Shown here piece by piece: positions 26,943-35,717 of a DNA stretch of 64,000 nt. How positions within the stretch are numbered: the first letter of the stretch is position 1; each line of letters starts with the position of its first letter. The stretch covers positions 1,894,501-1,958,500 of the forward strand of contig PHSP01000001.1 of the NCBI GenBank assembly GCA_002862125.1, read 5' to 3'. Below the pieces are notes generated by a model, which ran no database searches, was not told the origin of the DNA, and saw nothing but the letters and a program-made list of their open reading frames with translations. This DNA is from Methylobacter sp. KS41. Its GTDB lineage: Bacteria > Pseudomonadota > Gammaproteobacteria > Methylococcales > Methylomonadaceae. A program made the translations under genes and the position numbers.

Positions 26943-26974
26943 TTGCCTCCGTACATGGGTACGGTGCTTATAAT
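26943..26974 (+). promoter_or_regulatory. mer operator/promoter
   Basis: TTGCCT (-35, 26943-26948) and TATAAT (-10, 26969-26974) are separated by an overlong 20-bp spacer holding the dyad CCGTAC-ATGG-GTACGG (26949-26964). The dyad is that of the MerR operator, and the overlong spacer is typical of MerR-activated promoters, which use about 19 bp. It would drive merT, with merR on the other side. Confidence 0.85.
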
Positions 26975-27004
26975 GTATGAGTCGCTAAAAAAGAGGTATT
27001 CGTT

Positions 27005-27265
27005 ATGAACTCAAAACAAACCATGATTGCAAGCGTTCTTGCCGGGATAGGCGCGAGCCTGTGTTGTGTCGCCCCTTTGGTGTTGCTGAGCCTTGGCCTT
27101 GGCGGGGCTTGGGTGGCCAATCTGACAGTCTTAGAACCGGTGCGCCCGGTGTTCATAGGTCTGACATTGCTTTTCATTGGTCTGTCGTTCCGTAAGCTCT
27201 ATCTGACAACCCGGATATGCGAACCCGGCAACTGTGGTAGATTCATAAAGGTCAATATTGTTTGA
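27005..27265 (+). pseudogene. merT: Truncated merT (mercuric ion transporter)
   Basis: The frame gives 86 residues; MerT is usually about 116. The first two membrane helices, the Cys20-Cys21 pair in the first helix and the motif NLTVLEPVRPVFIG are clear. The second Cys pair (Cys72, Cys77 in CEPGNC) is present, but directly after it the sequence departs from MerT, so the third helix is missing. merP and merA do not follow. The ribosome site (AGAGG) and promoter are intact. Mercury transport through this remnant is unlikely. Confidence 0.85.
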
Positions 27266-27633
27266 AGCTGAATAATTATCTCCCAAATAAGCTTGCCCTC
27301 TTAGTCCCCGGAGTCCAAATTTAAGGAGTGATTCAACGGTGCATGAGTGTTTCTCATGAAGTTGTGTCTCACACATTGAAGCCCCAATAGTTATTTCGAT
27401 TGTATTTGACGACTCACTTGAAATTAAAGAAGAAATTTTTCTGCTGCCAAAAATTCTTTCGCAGTTACTATTCATAACCCCTTCAAGGGTAACAAATGTA
27501 TCGCTGAAATAACCGCTTATGGCCTTGCTCTTAATTGCCTCAAAAATTTTTCATAATGAATATTATCTGAGCCTTCTTTCAAATTTAAAAACCGCGTAAA
27601 TACATTTGTATCGAAAGTCACTTTTAATACCAT
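27241..27633 (-). pseudogene. Broken PIN-domain-like gene
   Basis: From ATG 27633 the frame reads MVLKVTFDTNVFTRFLN, a typical PIN start with the acidic DTN, then hits a stop after about 39 codons. Dropping one frame at the T-run near 27541-27547 restores a reading frame that continues through SGYFSDTFVTLEGVM and about 80 more residues, up to the merT remnant. Thus a one-base deletion broke it, and the 3' end was lost at the merT junction. AAGGA precedes the ATG. PIN proteins are RNases, often toxins of toxin-antitoxin pairs; no antitoxin is seen. The family call is tentative. Confidence 0.5.
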
Positions 27634-27665
27634 GGAACGATCCTTTGGTTATTTCTGCCCAAGGC

Positions 27666-28946
27666 TTACAAGCGCTTGAATACAGCTTCCGCAATATCCA
27701 ATGTTTTGTCCAGATCTTCATCACTGTGCGCCATCGAGACAAAACCGGCTTCAAACGCCGAAGGAGCCAGGTAGACGCCCGCTTCCAGCATGGCGTGAAA
27801 AAACCTTTTAAATAAAGCCTGATCACACTGCATAACCTGGGTAAATCTGGTCACTTGCTGTTCCGCGCTGAAAAATACGCCGAACATGCCGCCAACGCTA
27901 TTGGTGGTCAAGGGAATACCGGCTTGATGAGCGCGCTCTTTCAAGCCGGCAGTCAGTTTTCCGGTTTTCGCGGCTAGAGATTCATAAAAACCGGGTTGGC
28001 CGATTAATTCCAGTGTTTTCAGTCCAGCCGCCATGGCGACCGGGTTACCGGACAATGTGCCCGCCTGATAAACGGGGCCCAGCGGAGCAAGACATTGCAT
28101 GATTTTCAGTTGCCCGCCAAATGCGCCGACCGGCATGCCACCGCCGATAATTTTACCCAGCGTGGTCAAATCGGGTTTAATGTTGTAATGGCCCTGCGCG
28201 CCATTCAGCCCGACTCTAAAACCAGTCATCACTTCATCAAAAATCAGTACGCTGTTATATTGGTCGCAGATTTGGCGCAAGGTTTCCAGAAAACTCGGAA
28301 CCGGCGGAATGCAGTTCATATTGCCGGCGACAGGCTCCACGATAATGCAGGCAATTTGTTCGCCTATTCCGGCAAATAATGTTTTGATCTGCTCGCTATC
28401 GTTATACGGCAAGGTAATGGTGTCGGCGGCAACCGATGCCGGAACGCCAGGCGAACTGGGGACGCCGAAAGTCAAAGCGCCTGAGCCGGCCTTAACCAAT
28501 AGTGAATCGGAGTGGCCGTGATAGCAGCCTTCGAATTTAACGATTTTATCCCGGCCGGTATAGCCTCTGGCCAAGCGGATGGCGCTCATCGTGGCTTCGG
28601 TGCCGGAACTGACCATTCTGATCAAATCAATTGACGGCATCAATTCACAAACCCGCTTGGCCATATGCGTTTCTATTTCCGTCGGCGCGCCAAAACTTAA
28701 GCCTTTTTCGGCAGCCCGTTTAACCGCATCAATAACCTCCGGATGAGCATGACCCAAAATCATCGGCCCCCAGGAGCCGACATAATCAATATAACGATTG
28801 CCGGCGCTGTCGTGGATATAAGCCCCACTGGCACGGTCAATAAAAACCGGCGTGCCGCCAACACCGCTAAAAGAGCGTACCGGTGAGTTTACGCCGCCTG
28901 GAATGAAGTGTTTTGCGTCAGAAAATAAAACAGTTGATTCGGTCAT
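27666..28946 (-). CDS. hemL: Glutamate-1-semialdehyde 2,1-aminomutase
   Basis: The 426-residue PLP enzyme has the class III aminotransferase fold. The signature [13 protein letters not shown] and the PLP-lysine region [17 protein letters not shown] are both present. It converts glutamate-1-semialdehyde to 5-aminolevulinate, the first committed tetrapyrrole precursor of the C5 pathway, in the cytosol. It is divergent from a cobalamin adenosyltransferase gene, so two tetrapyrrole-related genes share an intergenic region of 136 bp. Confidence 0.96.
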   Translation of the reverse strand: MTESTVLFSDAKHFIPGGVNSPVRSFSGVGGTPVFIDRASGAYIHDSAGNRYIDYVGSWGPMILGHAHPEVIDAVKRAAEKGLSFGAPTEIETHMAKRVCELMPSIDLIRMVSSGTEATMSAIRLARGYTGRDKIVKFEGCYHGHSDSLLVKAGSGALTFGVPSSPGVPASVAADTITLPYNDSEQIKTLFAGIGEQIACIIVEPVAGNMNCIPPVPSFLETLRQICDQYNSVLIFDEVMTGFRVGLNGAQGHYNIKPDLTTLGKIIGGGMPVGAFGGQLKIMQCLAPLGPVYQAGTLSGNPVAMAAGLKTLELIGQPGFYESLAAKTGKLTAGLKERAHQAGIPLTTNSVGGMFGVFFSAEQQVTRFTQVMQCDQALFKRFFHAMLEAGVYLAPSAFEAGFVSMAHSDEDLDKTLDIAEAVFKRL

Positions 28947-29082
28947 AATGTCTTTTTAAGGTTACAATAAATGGCGTAAAGAATAGGGCAACTTTTCCAT
29001 GATTGAAAGCGTTCAATGAGTTCAATTTGAAAATGCCTACGTCATATTTGCGTGGCTACTTAACCAAGTTACGGAATGGTTC

Positions 29083-29619
29083 ATGAAATCGAGAGACAGA
29101 CGGCGCGGACTGGTTGTTGTTAATACCGGAGCAGGCAAGGGCAAATCGTCCAGTGCTTTAGGCATGGTTTTTCGCGCCGCCGGCTGGGACATGAAGGTCT
29201 GTGTTATCCAGTTTATAAAAGGGCAATGGCAAACCGGAGAACAAAAAGCCGCGGAACGTTTTGATAATATTGAATGGCATGCGTTGGGTGATGGCTTTAC
29301 CTGGAATACTAAAAATCCCGAACAGGATATTAGAACCAGCAGGGAAATATGGGAACTCAGTAAACAGAAAATTCTTTCCGGAGAGTTTGATGTGGTTTTA
29401 CTGGACGAAATTAATTATTGTTGCGGCTATCAGTGGATTTCCGGTCAGGAAATTGCCGATTTTATTCGCAATGAAAAACCGCCCTGGCTGCATTTAATTA
29501 TGACGGGCCGCAATGCCGCGCCGGAAGTAATTGAAATCGCGGACACGGTGACCGAAATGACCATGATCAAACATGCTTATCAGCAGGGTATTAAAGCAGA
29601 GCAGGGCATTGAATTTTAA
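29083..29619 (+). CDS. cobO: Cob(I)yrinic acid a,c-diamide adenosyltransferase
   Basis: The 178-residue protein is a CobO/CobA/BtuR-type enzyme with a P-loop (NTGAGKGKSSSALG, about 14-27) and the family stretches VIQFIKGQW and VLLDEINYC. It transfers the adenosyl group of ATP to cob(I)alamin or its precursors, in de novo synthesis or salvage. No other cobalamin gene is near, so a salvage role (btuR) is equally possible. The ATG has GGAA upstream. Confidence 0.92.
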   Translation: MKSRDRRRGLVVVNTGAGKGKSSSALGMVFRAAGWDMKVCVIQFIKGQWQTGEQKAAERFDNIEWHALGDGFTWNTKNPEQDIRTSREIWELSKQKILSGEFDVVLLDEINYCCGYQWISGQEIADFIRNEKPPWLHLIMTGRNAAPEVIEIADTVTEMTMIKHAYQQGIKAEQGIEF

Positions 29620-29734
29620 TAAATTCCGCAACCCCTGACCAAGGCTTTTGGATTCGCTTGCGTCTTCGTAAATGGGATGAAAGAAATTAAATTATCCATG
29701 CCATCCACATATTATCTATAGAGAAACCTTACTT

Positions 29735-31270
29735 ATGGAAACTTACTTACCTATTATTAAAACCACTCTTTCTGACTGGGCTTTACTGACTCTTAACAAT
29801 CCCTACTATGCGGTGGCCTTAGCGGCGGTCGTCTTCTTGCTGACAGCCATTCTTTACAGTATCAGGGTCGCCTCCTTAAATAAGGAGATTGTTGCCGGTG
29901 AAAAGAAAAGCATTGAAATACAAAATAATCTCAATTCCGTGCAACAAAAGATGCAGCTAATACAGGAGGAATTGGCTGCCAATAACGAGCTTATGCAAAA
30001 AGAGAGTCAGGCGGCTCGAAAAGAAGCAGACCGGGCTGCAAAACTGGAAGAGCTGCTGTCTCAACGCAATAAGCAGATTGCCGGGATTATTCAATCCTTG
30101 CATACCAGTTTCGATCTTGGCGAACGCCCGGTGCCGGTAATGGGCGACACCAAGGCGGAAGGCTTGTGGCAACAACATGATAGAGTTATCAATCTATTAA
30201 TAACTCGTCTGCAAAGTGAGCAGCAGGCCAAAACACAATTGCAGCAATCTTACCAGGCTGAAACGGTAAAACGGGCTGAAAAAGAAGCGTTGCTTGAAAC
30301 ATTGCAAACAACCCTAAGCGCTCAGGCCAGTCAGGTTTCAAAGCTCGAACAAGCGCTTGAAGAGCAAAAATCCATCCTGCAACAGCAACAGGATCAAGCT
30401 CAACTGGTTTTATCGCAAACTCTGGAAAAACATTTGGCGGAATTGGCGCGTCTCACCGAGCTGGAACAGCAAGCCCTTGAGTTGGTTAATACCCGGCAGC
30501 AGTTAACCCATTTGGAAGAAAAGTTAAATATAAAAGATACCCTGATTAATCAACTGGAAAAGGACCAATCAATAGGTCAAGTTAAAGCACAACCAGCGCT
30601 TTTAAAGCAGGAAGAAATAGCAACACTGATAGAAACACCCAAGACGGACGAAGAAGTCGCGTCTGCAACGCCGCCGGACATAGAACAACAGCCGGTGAGC
30701 CCTGGTAAAGAACAAACGGGCGGAGTAGCAGGAAAACTCAAAAACCTGTTTGGCAAGGCCAAACAAGAGCCAATGCCTGCTGAAATAAAAATGGAAGAAG
30801 CAGTAAATCAACCAGCAGCATCTGACGTCGAACAACTTCCGGTGAGCGCGGCTAAAGGCCAGATTGGCAAACTCAAAAACCTGTTTGGCTCGAAACCGCA
30901 ATCCGAAGATACAAACCATGAGGAAGCACAGCCAGAGCCATCGGTTGAGGAGCAACCTCCGGTGACTACTGCGAAAGGGCAGTTTGGAAAACTCAAAAAC
31001 CTGTTTGGCTCAAAAACGCAACCCGAAGAAAAAAACCGGGAGGAAGCGCAGCCTGCGTTACCGGCAGAGGAACAAGCGCCGGTGAGCGCCGCTAAAGACC
31101 GGTTTGGAAGAAAAAAATATTACTTTGGCGACATGAGGCATCAAGCCGAAGATACAAAGCAGGAAGAACCAGAGATTCAGCCTGCGCCATCGGTTGAGGA
31201 ACGAGCACCGGTGAGTGCGGCTAAAGGCCGGTTTGGGAAACTTAAAAACCTGTTTGGTAAGACCAAGTAA
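29735..31270 (+). CDS. Coiled-coil membrane protein with five GKLKNLFG-type repeats
   Basis: The 511-residue protein has one hydrophobic helix (about 25-45), then a long coiled coil rich in Gln, Glu, Lys and Ala (about 48-290). Its C-terminal third has five copies of a roughly 40-45-residue unit, each with the core G-K-L-K-N-L-F-G at residues 333, 378, 418, 458 and 501. The fourth copy is diverged (GRKKYYFG). Units are joined by acidic stretches and by EQxPVSAAKG-like lead-ins. I do not recognise the family. The short amphipathic basic cores could bind membrane or a partner. Confidence 0.7.
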   Translation: METYLPIIKTTLSDWALLTLNNPYYAVALAAVVFLLTAILYSIRVASLNKEIVAGEKKSIEIQNNLNSVQQKMQLIQEELAANNELMQKESQAARKEADRAAKLEELLSQRNKQIAGIIQSLHTSFDLGERPVPVMGDTKAEGLWQQHDRVINLLITRLQSEQQAKTQLQQSYQAETVKRAEKEALLETLQTTLSAQASQVSKLEQALEEQKSILQQQQDQAQLVLSQTLEKHLAELARLTELEQQALELVNTRQQLTHLEEKLNIKDTLINQLEKDQSIGQVKAQPALLKQEEIATLIETPKTDEEVASATPPDIEQQPVSPGKEQTGGVAGKLKNLFGKAKQEPMPAEIKMEEAVNQPAASDVEQLPVSAAKGQIGKLKNLFGSKPQSEDTNHEEAQPEPSVEEQPPVTTAKGQFGKLKNLFGSKTQPEEKNREEAQPALPAEEQAPVSAAKDRFGRKKYYFGDMRHQAEDTKQEEPEIQPAPSVEERAPVSAAKGRFGKLKNLFGKTK

Positions 31271-31413
31271 CAACTAATTAGGCCCGTATCAGTAGCTAAC
31301 AACCGGATGAAGAGTTTCAGCCTGTGCTTTGGGACAATGAAAGATAGTCCTGATAGCTTTTACTCCGCACCTTTAATATACAATCAAGTCATCTTCAAGA
31401 AATTGGCATATCG

Positions 31414-32142
31414 ATGATCAAGAACCCTTTTATTAAACAACTATTCAGCAGTTTTTTGGATCTGGCTCCAATTCTTGCCGTTGTTTTAATTTTTCAGGTT
31501 CTGATAATTGGTCAGCCAGTGCCTGATGTTGGCAAATTAATTATCGGTACGCTCTTTGTTATTCTCGGCCTTACCCTGTTTGTTCAAGGGCTGGAACAAA
31601 GTCTGTTTCCACTAGGCGAGGCGATGGCTTTTGCTTTTGCCCGTAAAGGAAGCTTATTCTGGCTATTGATATTTGCCTTTTGTTTGGGTTTTGGCACTAC
31701 AGTTGCCGAACCTGCGCTCATTGCCATTGCAGATGAAGCCGCTAGCATTGCCAGTAAAGGCGGAATGATTGAAAAAACCAGCGCAGCCAGGAATAACTAT
31801 GCCTTAGGCCTGCGTATTACGGTTGCCTTGTCTGTTGGTTTTGCTGTTTTAGTTGGCGTTCTTAGAATCATCCGGGGTTGGCCCTTGTTTTATTTGATAA
31901 TTGGCGGTTATTGCTGCGTGATCGTCATAACACCGTTTGCGCCCGCTGAGATTATAGGCATTGCTTATGATTCGGGCGGCGTCACGACTTCTACCATTAC
32001 TGTTCCTCTGGTAACTACATTGGGCGTGGGCCTGGCGACTGCCATTAAGGGTCGTAATCCGATGATTGACGGCTTTGGTCTCATAGCTTTTGCATCCCTG
32101 ACGCCAATGATTTTCGTGATGGCTTACGGCATGTTGATATGA
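31414..32142 (+). CDS. DUF1538 membrane protein (first copy)
   Basis: The 242-residue protein has about six or seven hydrophobic segments. The DUF1538 signatures [33 protein letters not shown] and [17 protein letters not shown] are clear. DUF1538 proteins are probable transporters or channels of unknown substrate. The stop overlaps the start of a second copy (ATGA), so both halves are coupled and probably form a heterodimer; some genomes carry them fused. It opens a four-gene operon with PII-like and CBS genes. Confidence 0.85.
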   Translation: MIKNPFIKQLFSSFLDLAPILAVVLIFQVLIIGQPVPDVGKLIIGTLFVILGLTLFVQGLEQSLFPLGEAMAFAFARKGSLFWLLIFAFCLGFGTTVAEPALIAIADEAASIASKGGMIEKTSAARNNYALGLRITVALSVGFAVLVGVLRIIRGWPLFYLIIGGYCCVIVITPFAPAEIIGIAYDSGGVTTSTITVPLVTTLGVGLATAIKGRNPMIDGFGLIAFASLTPMIFVMAYGMLI

Positions 32143-32894
32143 TCGGCTGGTCAACGCATTTTGCGCAGACGCTATTGGCAACTTGCAGGGATATATCGCC
32201 TATCGCTGCCATTATCATCGGTTTTCAGCTGTTGGTAATTCGCAAGCCTTTAGCTCACCCAAAAAAAATGCTGACCGGTTTTTTATATGTTTTACTGGGT
32301 ATCGCTTTTTTTCTGGAGGGTCTGGATATGGCCTTGTTCCCGCTGGGAAAACTAATGGCAACCCAATTAACCATGCCTGAATTTCTCGGCATAAATCCTG
32401 ATCAACCAAACCTGGCATGGCAAACTTATTTCTGGGTTTATGTGTTCGCCGCCAGCGTTGGTTTTGCGACTACGCTAGCTGAACCGTCCTTACTCGCTGT
32501 CGCCATTAAAGCAGAACAAATTTCAGGCGGCACTATCCATGCCTGGGGGCTGCGTATTGCTGTTTCCATCGGTGTCGCCCTCGGTATTGCTTTGGGCGCT
32601 TTCCGGATTGTGACAGGTACGGAGCTTTATTATTTTATCATTGCCGGTTATTTGGTCGTGCTAATACAAACCCTGTTTGCCCCGAAAATGATAATCGGGC
32701 TGGCTTATGACTCCGGAGGGGTAACAACCTCGACGGTGACCGTCCCGCTGGTGACGGCATTAGGCCTGGGGCTGGCGGAGAATGTACCGGGCCGGAATCC
32801 GTTAGTGGATGGTTTTGGCTTGATCGCTTTTGCCAGCCTGTTCCCCATCATTGCTGTGCTGAGTTACGCACAAATTGCACATTGGCGTAAATAA
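32139..32894 (+). CDS. DUF1538 membrane protein (second copy)
   Basis: The 251-residue paralog has the same signatures as the preceding gene ([59 protein letters not shown]). The two copies repeat each other along their length, which suggests gene duplication and a two-subunit pore. The start overlaps the first copy by four bases. The PII-like gene follows after 33 bp. The substrate cannot be read from the sequence. Confidence 0.85.
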   Translation: MIGWSTHFAQTLLATCRDISPIAAIIIGFQLLVIRKPLAHPKKMLTGFLYVLLGIAFFLEGLDMALFPLGKLMATQLTMPEFLGINPDQPNLAWQTYFWVYVFAASVGFATTLAEPSLLAVAIKAEQISGGTIHAWGLRIAVSIGVALGIALGAFRIVTGTELYYFIIAGYLVVLIQTLFAPKMIIGLAYDSGGVTTSTVTVPLVTALGLGLAENVPGRNPLVDGFGLIAFASLFPIIAVLSYAQIAHWRK

Positions 32895-32927
32895 CCGCAG
32901 CCTTTCATCCAACACGTAAGGAAAATC

Positions 32928-33278
32928 ATGCATTTCAAATTAATTATTGCTTTTGTCGAAGATGATAAAACCGATATGGTTCTTGATGCCGCGCGTCAAA
33001 GCGGCGCCAAAGGGGCTACGGTTATTAACCATGCCCGTGGCGAAGGATTGGTGCAATCGAAAACCTTTTTTGGCTTGACTCTGGAATCGCCAAGAGATGT
33101 ATTGCTGTTTTTGGTTGAAGAACACCTTAGCCGGCATATTCTGGAAAAAATCTCCAAGGTAGCGCAATTTGACAACAAACCCGGCACCGGCATTGCTTTT
33201 CAGGTTGATGTTGAAGATGCCATAGGCGTTATGCGTCAGGTCGAAGAATTAACCCATGAACTTGAGGATAAAATATGA
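32928..33278 (+). CDS. PII-like signal protein
   Basis: The 116-residue protein has the ferredoxin-like PII fold: KLIIAFV strand, GAKGATVINHARGEG loop, and GTGIAFQVDVEDAIG near the end. The T-loop region (LVQSKTFFGLTLESP) lacks the uridylylated Tyr51 of GlnB/GlnK, so it is not the classical nitrogen sensor. PII relatives bind adenine nucleotides or other ligands and control neighbouring transporters. Here the partners would be the DUF1538 proteins. Its stop overlaps the CBS gene start by four bases. Confidence 0.8.
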   Translation: MHFKLIIAFVEDDKTDMVLDAARQSGAKGATVINHARGEGLVQSKTFFGLTLESPRDVLLFLVEEHLSRHILEKISKVAQFDNKPGTGIAFQVDVEDAIGVMRQVEELTHELEDKI

Positions 33279-33685
33279 CAGAGAAATGTAGCCTAATCCA
33301 GGTCAGAGACGTCATGAAAACCGATTTCGGTACAATTGACGGAATAGCAACAGTGGCTGATGCGTTAAAAAAAATGAAAGCCCTTAAAACGGCCGTTCTA
33401 ATTGTGAATAAACGCAATGAAAATGATGAGTACGGCATGCTGACTTCAGCAGATATTGCCCGCCATGTGCTGGCAAAAGACCGCGCGCCGGATCGGGTTA
33501 ATGTCTATGAAATCATGAATAAACCGGTCATTTCAGTGCATCCTGATATGGATATTCGCTATTGCTCCCGGCTTTTTTCCAATTATAACCTGGTCAGGGC
33601 TCCCGTTCTTGAAAACAACAAGATTATCGGCATGATTAGTCCTAATTCATTGGTGCTGGACGGTCTATACAAAACTTTCCAATAA
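33275..33685 (+). CDS. CBS-pair protein
   Basis: The 136-residue protein consists of two CBS motifs: the first around VRDVMKTDFGTID to YGMLTSADIARHVL, the second around VYEIMNKPVISVHPD to IIGMISPNSLVL. CBS pairs bind adenosine nucleotides and report energy state. It is coupled to the PII-like gene by an ATGA overlap and is the last gene of the DUF1538 operon. With PII it gives the transporter two possible nucleotide-sensing partners. Confidence 0.85.
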   Translation: MTEKCSLIQVRDVMKTDFGTIDGIATVADALKKMKALKTAVLIVNKRNENDEYGMLTSADIARHVLAKDRAPDRVNVYEIMNKPVISVHPDMDIRYCSRLFSNYNLVRAPVLENNKIIGMISPNSLVLDGLYKTFQ

Positions 33686-33814
33686 ATAGCATCCTGCCAT
33701 AAATAGCAGTACAATTTACACCAGCAGAGTAAAGATGTTGAACGAGTGGAAGTCCCGGTTATCAATATTGTAGTTCTGTGTTAACCGTAAGTTTTAATTT
33801 TAGGAGTTTTCAAA

Positions 33815-34018
33815 ATGGCGACAGGCACTGTAAAGTGGTTTAACAACGCTAAAGGTTTTGGTTTTATTGCACCTACTGATGGCGGCGAAGATGTTTTTGT
33901 CCATCATTCCGTCATTCAGGGCGAGGGCTTTAAAACTTTGGCAGATGGCCAAACTGTGACTTTTGACATCGAATCTGGCCCAAAAGGTTTAACGGCCGTT
34001 AATGTTTACCCAAAGTAA
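33815..34018 (+). CDS. CspA-family cold-shock protein
   Basis: The 67-residue protein is a complete cold-shock domain with RNP1 (KGFGFIAP) and RNP2 (VFVHHS), starting [10 protein letters not shown] as in CspA. It binds single-stranded RNA and DNA and loosens RNA structure. A good ribosome site (TAGGAG) precedes the ATG. The 129-bp leader may act in temperature control, but I saw no classical cold box. A strong terminator follows, so it is a single-gene transcript. Confidence 0.95.
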   Translation: MATGTVKWFNNAKGFGFIAPTDGGEDVFVHHSVIQGEGFKTLADGQTVTFDIESGPKGLTAVNVYPK

Positions 34019-34042
34019 GGGGTGATATAACTGTTTAGCCTC

Positions 34043-34079
34043 AAAAAAGGCTCTTGTGATTTTCACGGGAGCCTTTTTT
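34043..34079 (+). terminator. Intrinsic terminator of the cold-shock gene
   Basis: AAAAAAGGCTC (34043-34053) pairs with GAGCCTTTTTT (34069-34079) around a 15-base loop and ends in a T-run. The A-run on the other arm could also end leftward transcripts. Confidence 0.9.
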
Positions 34080-34114
34080 ATGCGTTCCGGTTTTGCGAGG
34101 AGTCTTTTAAAAAA

Positions 34115-34528
34115 CTATTTTAAAGGACGTCCTTTAGCGTCTTTATTGATATGGCCGGCAAAAAGCAATACTGCTTCGACAAACCCCCAAAGAGCGCCAT
34201 AGCCAACCGTTACGGCGGTTAAAGCCAGTTGGGCAAAGCCAAGCTTATAAAATCCCAAATAGAACCGGTGCAGCCCTGTAAAGCCTAAAAACAATGCCAA
34301 AAATGCCGCGACATACTTATATTTAACAGCCTTGGGCGGGGCCAAATAAGCGCCGGTCAGGTTAATGTTGCGCGCAACCGTGTCTTCTTCGTCAAAGGTG
34401 ACGTCGTCGCCTGGATCAGGAGGCGCTTGCGCCACCCAATCATCCAGATGAAACGAGTAAGATTTTTCTTCGCTTTTTATCACCCCTGTTTGGTTATCGG
34501 GATCAAAACTTTCAATATGTCCAATCAT
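34115..34528 (-). CDS. OB-like N-terminus plus TM2 domain membrane protein
   Basis: The 137-residue protein has an N-terminal segment (about 1-60) that looks like a diverged cold-shock/OB fold (GHIESFDPDNQTGVIKSEEK, with a VTFDEED strand), then a TM2 domain of two helices (AFLALFLGFTGLHRFYLG and a second helix ending near GFVEAVLLF). Function is unknown. It is the second protein in this window that attaches a cold-shock-like domain to a membrane segment. It converges with the CspA-like gene. Confidence 0.8.
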   Translation of the reverse strand: MIGHIESFDPDNQTGVIKSEEKSYSFHLDDWVAQAPPDPGDDVTFDEEDTVARNINLTGAYLAPPKAVKYKYVAAFLALFLGFTGLHRFYLGFYKLGFAQLALTAVTVGYGALWGFVEAVLLFAGHINKDAKGRPLK

Positions 34529-34651
34529 CTATTTACCTTAAATTAGTGTGCAAGCGTTTTTATTTTTTTAGTCAGCGTACCCGCTCGGTACCTGGACGTA
34601 GCGGTTATTATTTGTGTTGTAACAAAAAATTATCGGGTTCCAGCGAGATAA

Positions 34652-35101
34652 TCAATCATCCCGCAAACGCACAGCCAACACGTCACAGTTAGCATGATGC
34701 AGCACCCCGTTAGCGGTTGAGCCGAGTATCAACGCCAACCCATGACGGCCATGTGAGCCGACGACAATTAAGTCAACCTTGTTTTCTTTTGCAACCCTGA
34801 TTATTTCGATTTTGGGGCTGCCCATTTCCAGCCATAGCCTGTCTTTAGGGACATACAGTTTTTCAGCCAGTTTAGCCAGCCTTGTTTTTGCGCCAGCCAT
34901 TAGCTCTGTTGTTAAATCCATATTGAAAGGAATATCCGCCCCATAAGTGGCATCAGTAATCGGCATGCTATCCACTACATGGATAATGCTCAGTTTTGCC
35001 TGATATTTAATGGCTAAATCATTAGCCCTATTGGCAACGGCTTCACTGTGTTCGTAAAAGTCCACGGCCAACAAAATATGTTTATAGTTTTCCATGCTCA
35101 C
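34652..35101 (-). CDS. Universal stress protein (UspA family)
   Basis: The 149-residue single-domain Usp begins HILLAVDF and carries the nucleotide-binding motif G-2x-G-9x-G(S) as GSHGRHGLALILGSTANGV, followed by CDVLAV. It is therefore of the ATP-binding type. It lies 2 bp after the stop of the small membrane protein gene on the same strand, so the two are almost certainly co-transcribed and possibly act together. Confidence 0.92.
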   Translation of the reverse strand: MSMENYKHILLAVDFYEHSEAVANRANDLAIKYQAKLSIIHVVDSMPITDATYGADIPFNMDLTTELMAGAKTRLAKLAEKLYVPKDRLWLEMGSPKIEIIRVAKENKVDLIVVGSHGRHGLALILGSTANGVLHHANCDVLAVRLRDD

Positions 35102-35103
35102 TC

Positions 35104-35616
35104 CTATTTGACGCCGGCAACTTCAGGAAATAAAAAAGCCATCACCTGATAAGATGCCAGCAGATACAAAAACGCCAGCCCTAAACTAAAACTTAAGGTT
35201 TTTCCCAGCGCATTGCTGATAATATGCCCGGTAACCGCCCAATGCCAGCCGATTAATCCAAGGACTACAAAAAGCGCCAATAATCCGCCTTGCCCTGTTT
35301 CCATCGTGGCCATTCCGGGCAAGGCAAAAAAACTGATCAGCGCATCCGTTCCTAATACGGCGGAAATAACCTGATAGAACCGGCCCAGCTTCCGGGCCAG
35401 GTATAACATCATCCAGAAAAAGCCGGCAACCAGAAATACATCGACAAAAACCTGCGCTACTACATTAAGCCAATCGAAGCGCATGCTTAACATCAATACC
35501 CGGACGCCTACATAAGCAACTAACAATAACCTCAACAACCATAGAGAATGCGGCAAATCCTGAGGCCCTTTTTTAAACAGGCAAATATCAAATAATAGCT
35601 TTATAATGTCAAACAT
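35104..35616 (-). CDS. Multi-pass membrane protein, YIP1-like
   Basis: The 170-residue protein has about five hydrophobic helices between residues 25 and 165. Its overall layout, with a PQDLPHSLW entry before the first helix, recalls small YIP1-type or DUF proteins, but I cannot assign it firmly. It is the first gene of a two-gene operon with the universal stress protein. The function is unknown. Confidence 0.6.
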   Translation of the reverse strand: MFDIIKLLFDICLFKKGPQDLPHSLWLLRLLLVAYVGVRVLMLSMRFDWLNVVAQVFVDVFLVAGFFWMMLYLARKLGRFYQVISAVLGTDALISFFALPGMATMETGQGGLLALFVVLGLIGWHWAVTGHIISNALGKTLSFSLGLAFLYLLASYQVMAFLFPEVAGVK

Positions 35617-35717
35617 TAATGTTGCCTCAGTAGTTGAAAGATACCATGTTCAAGACGCAAAGCACCCGATTTTGTCTATTGAAACTTTTAGAATCTCGAA
35701 TACTGAGCTTAAAGTCA

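Noticed and set aside
27131-27475. A 114-codon minus-strand frame as a separate gene
   Set aside because: Its first part is the downstream half of the broken PIN-like gene, and its tail is antisense to merT.
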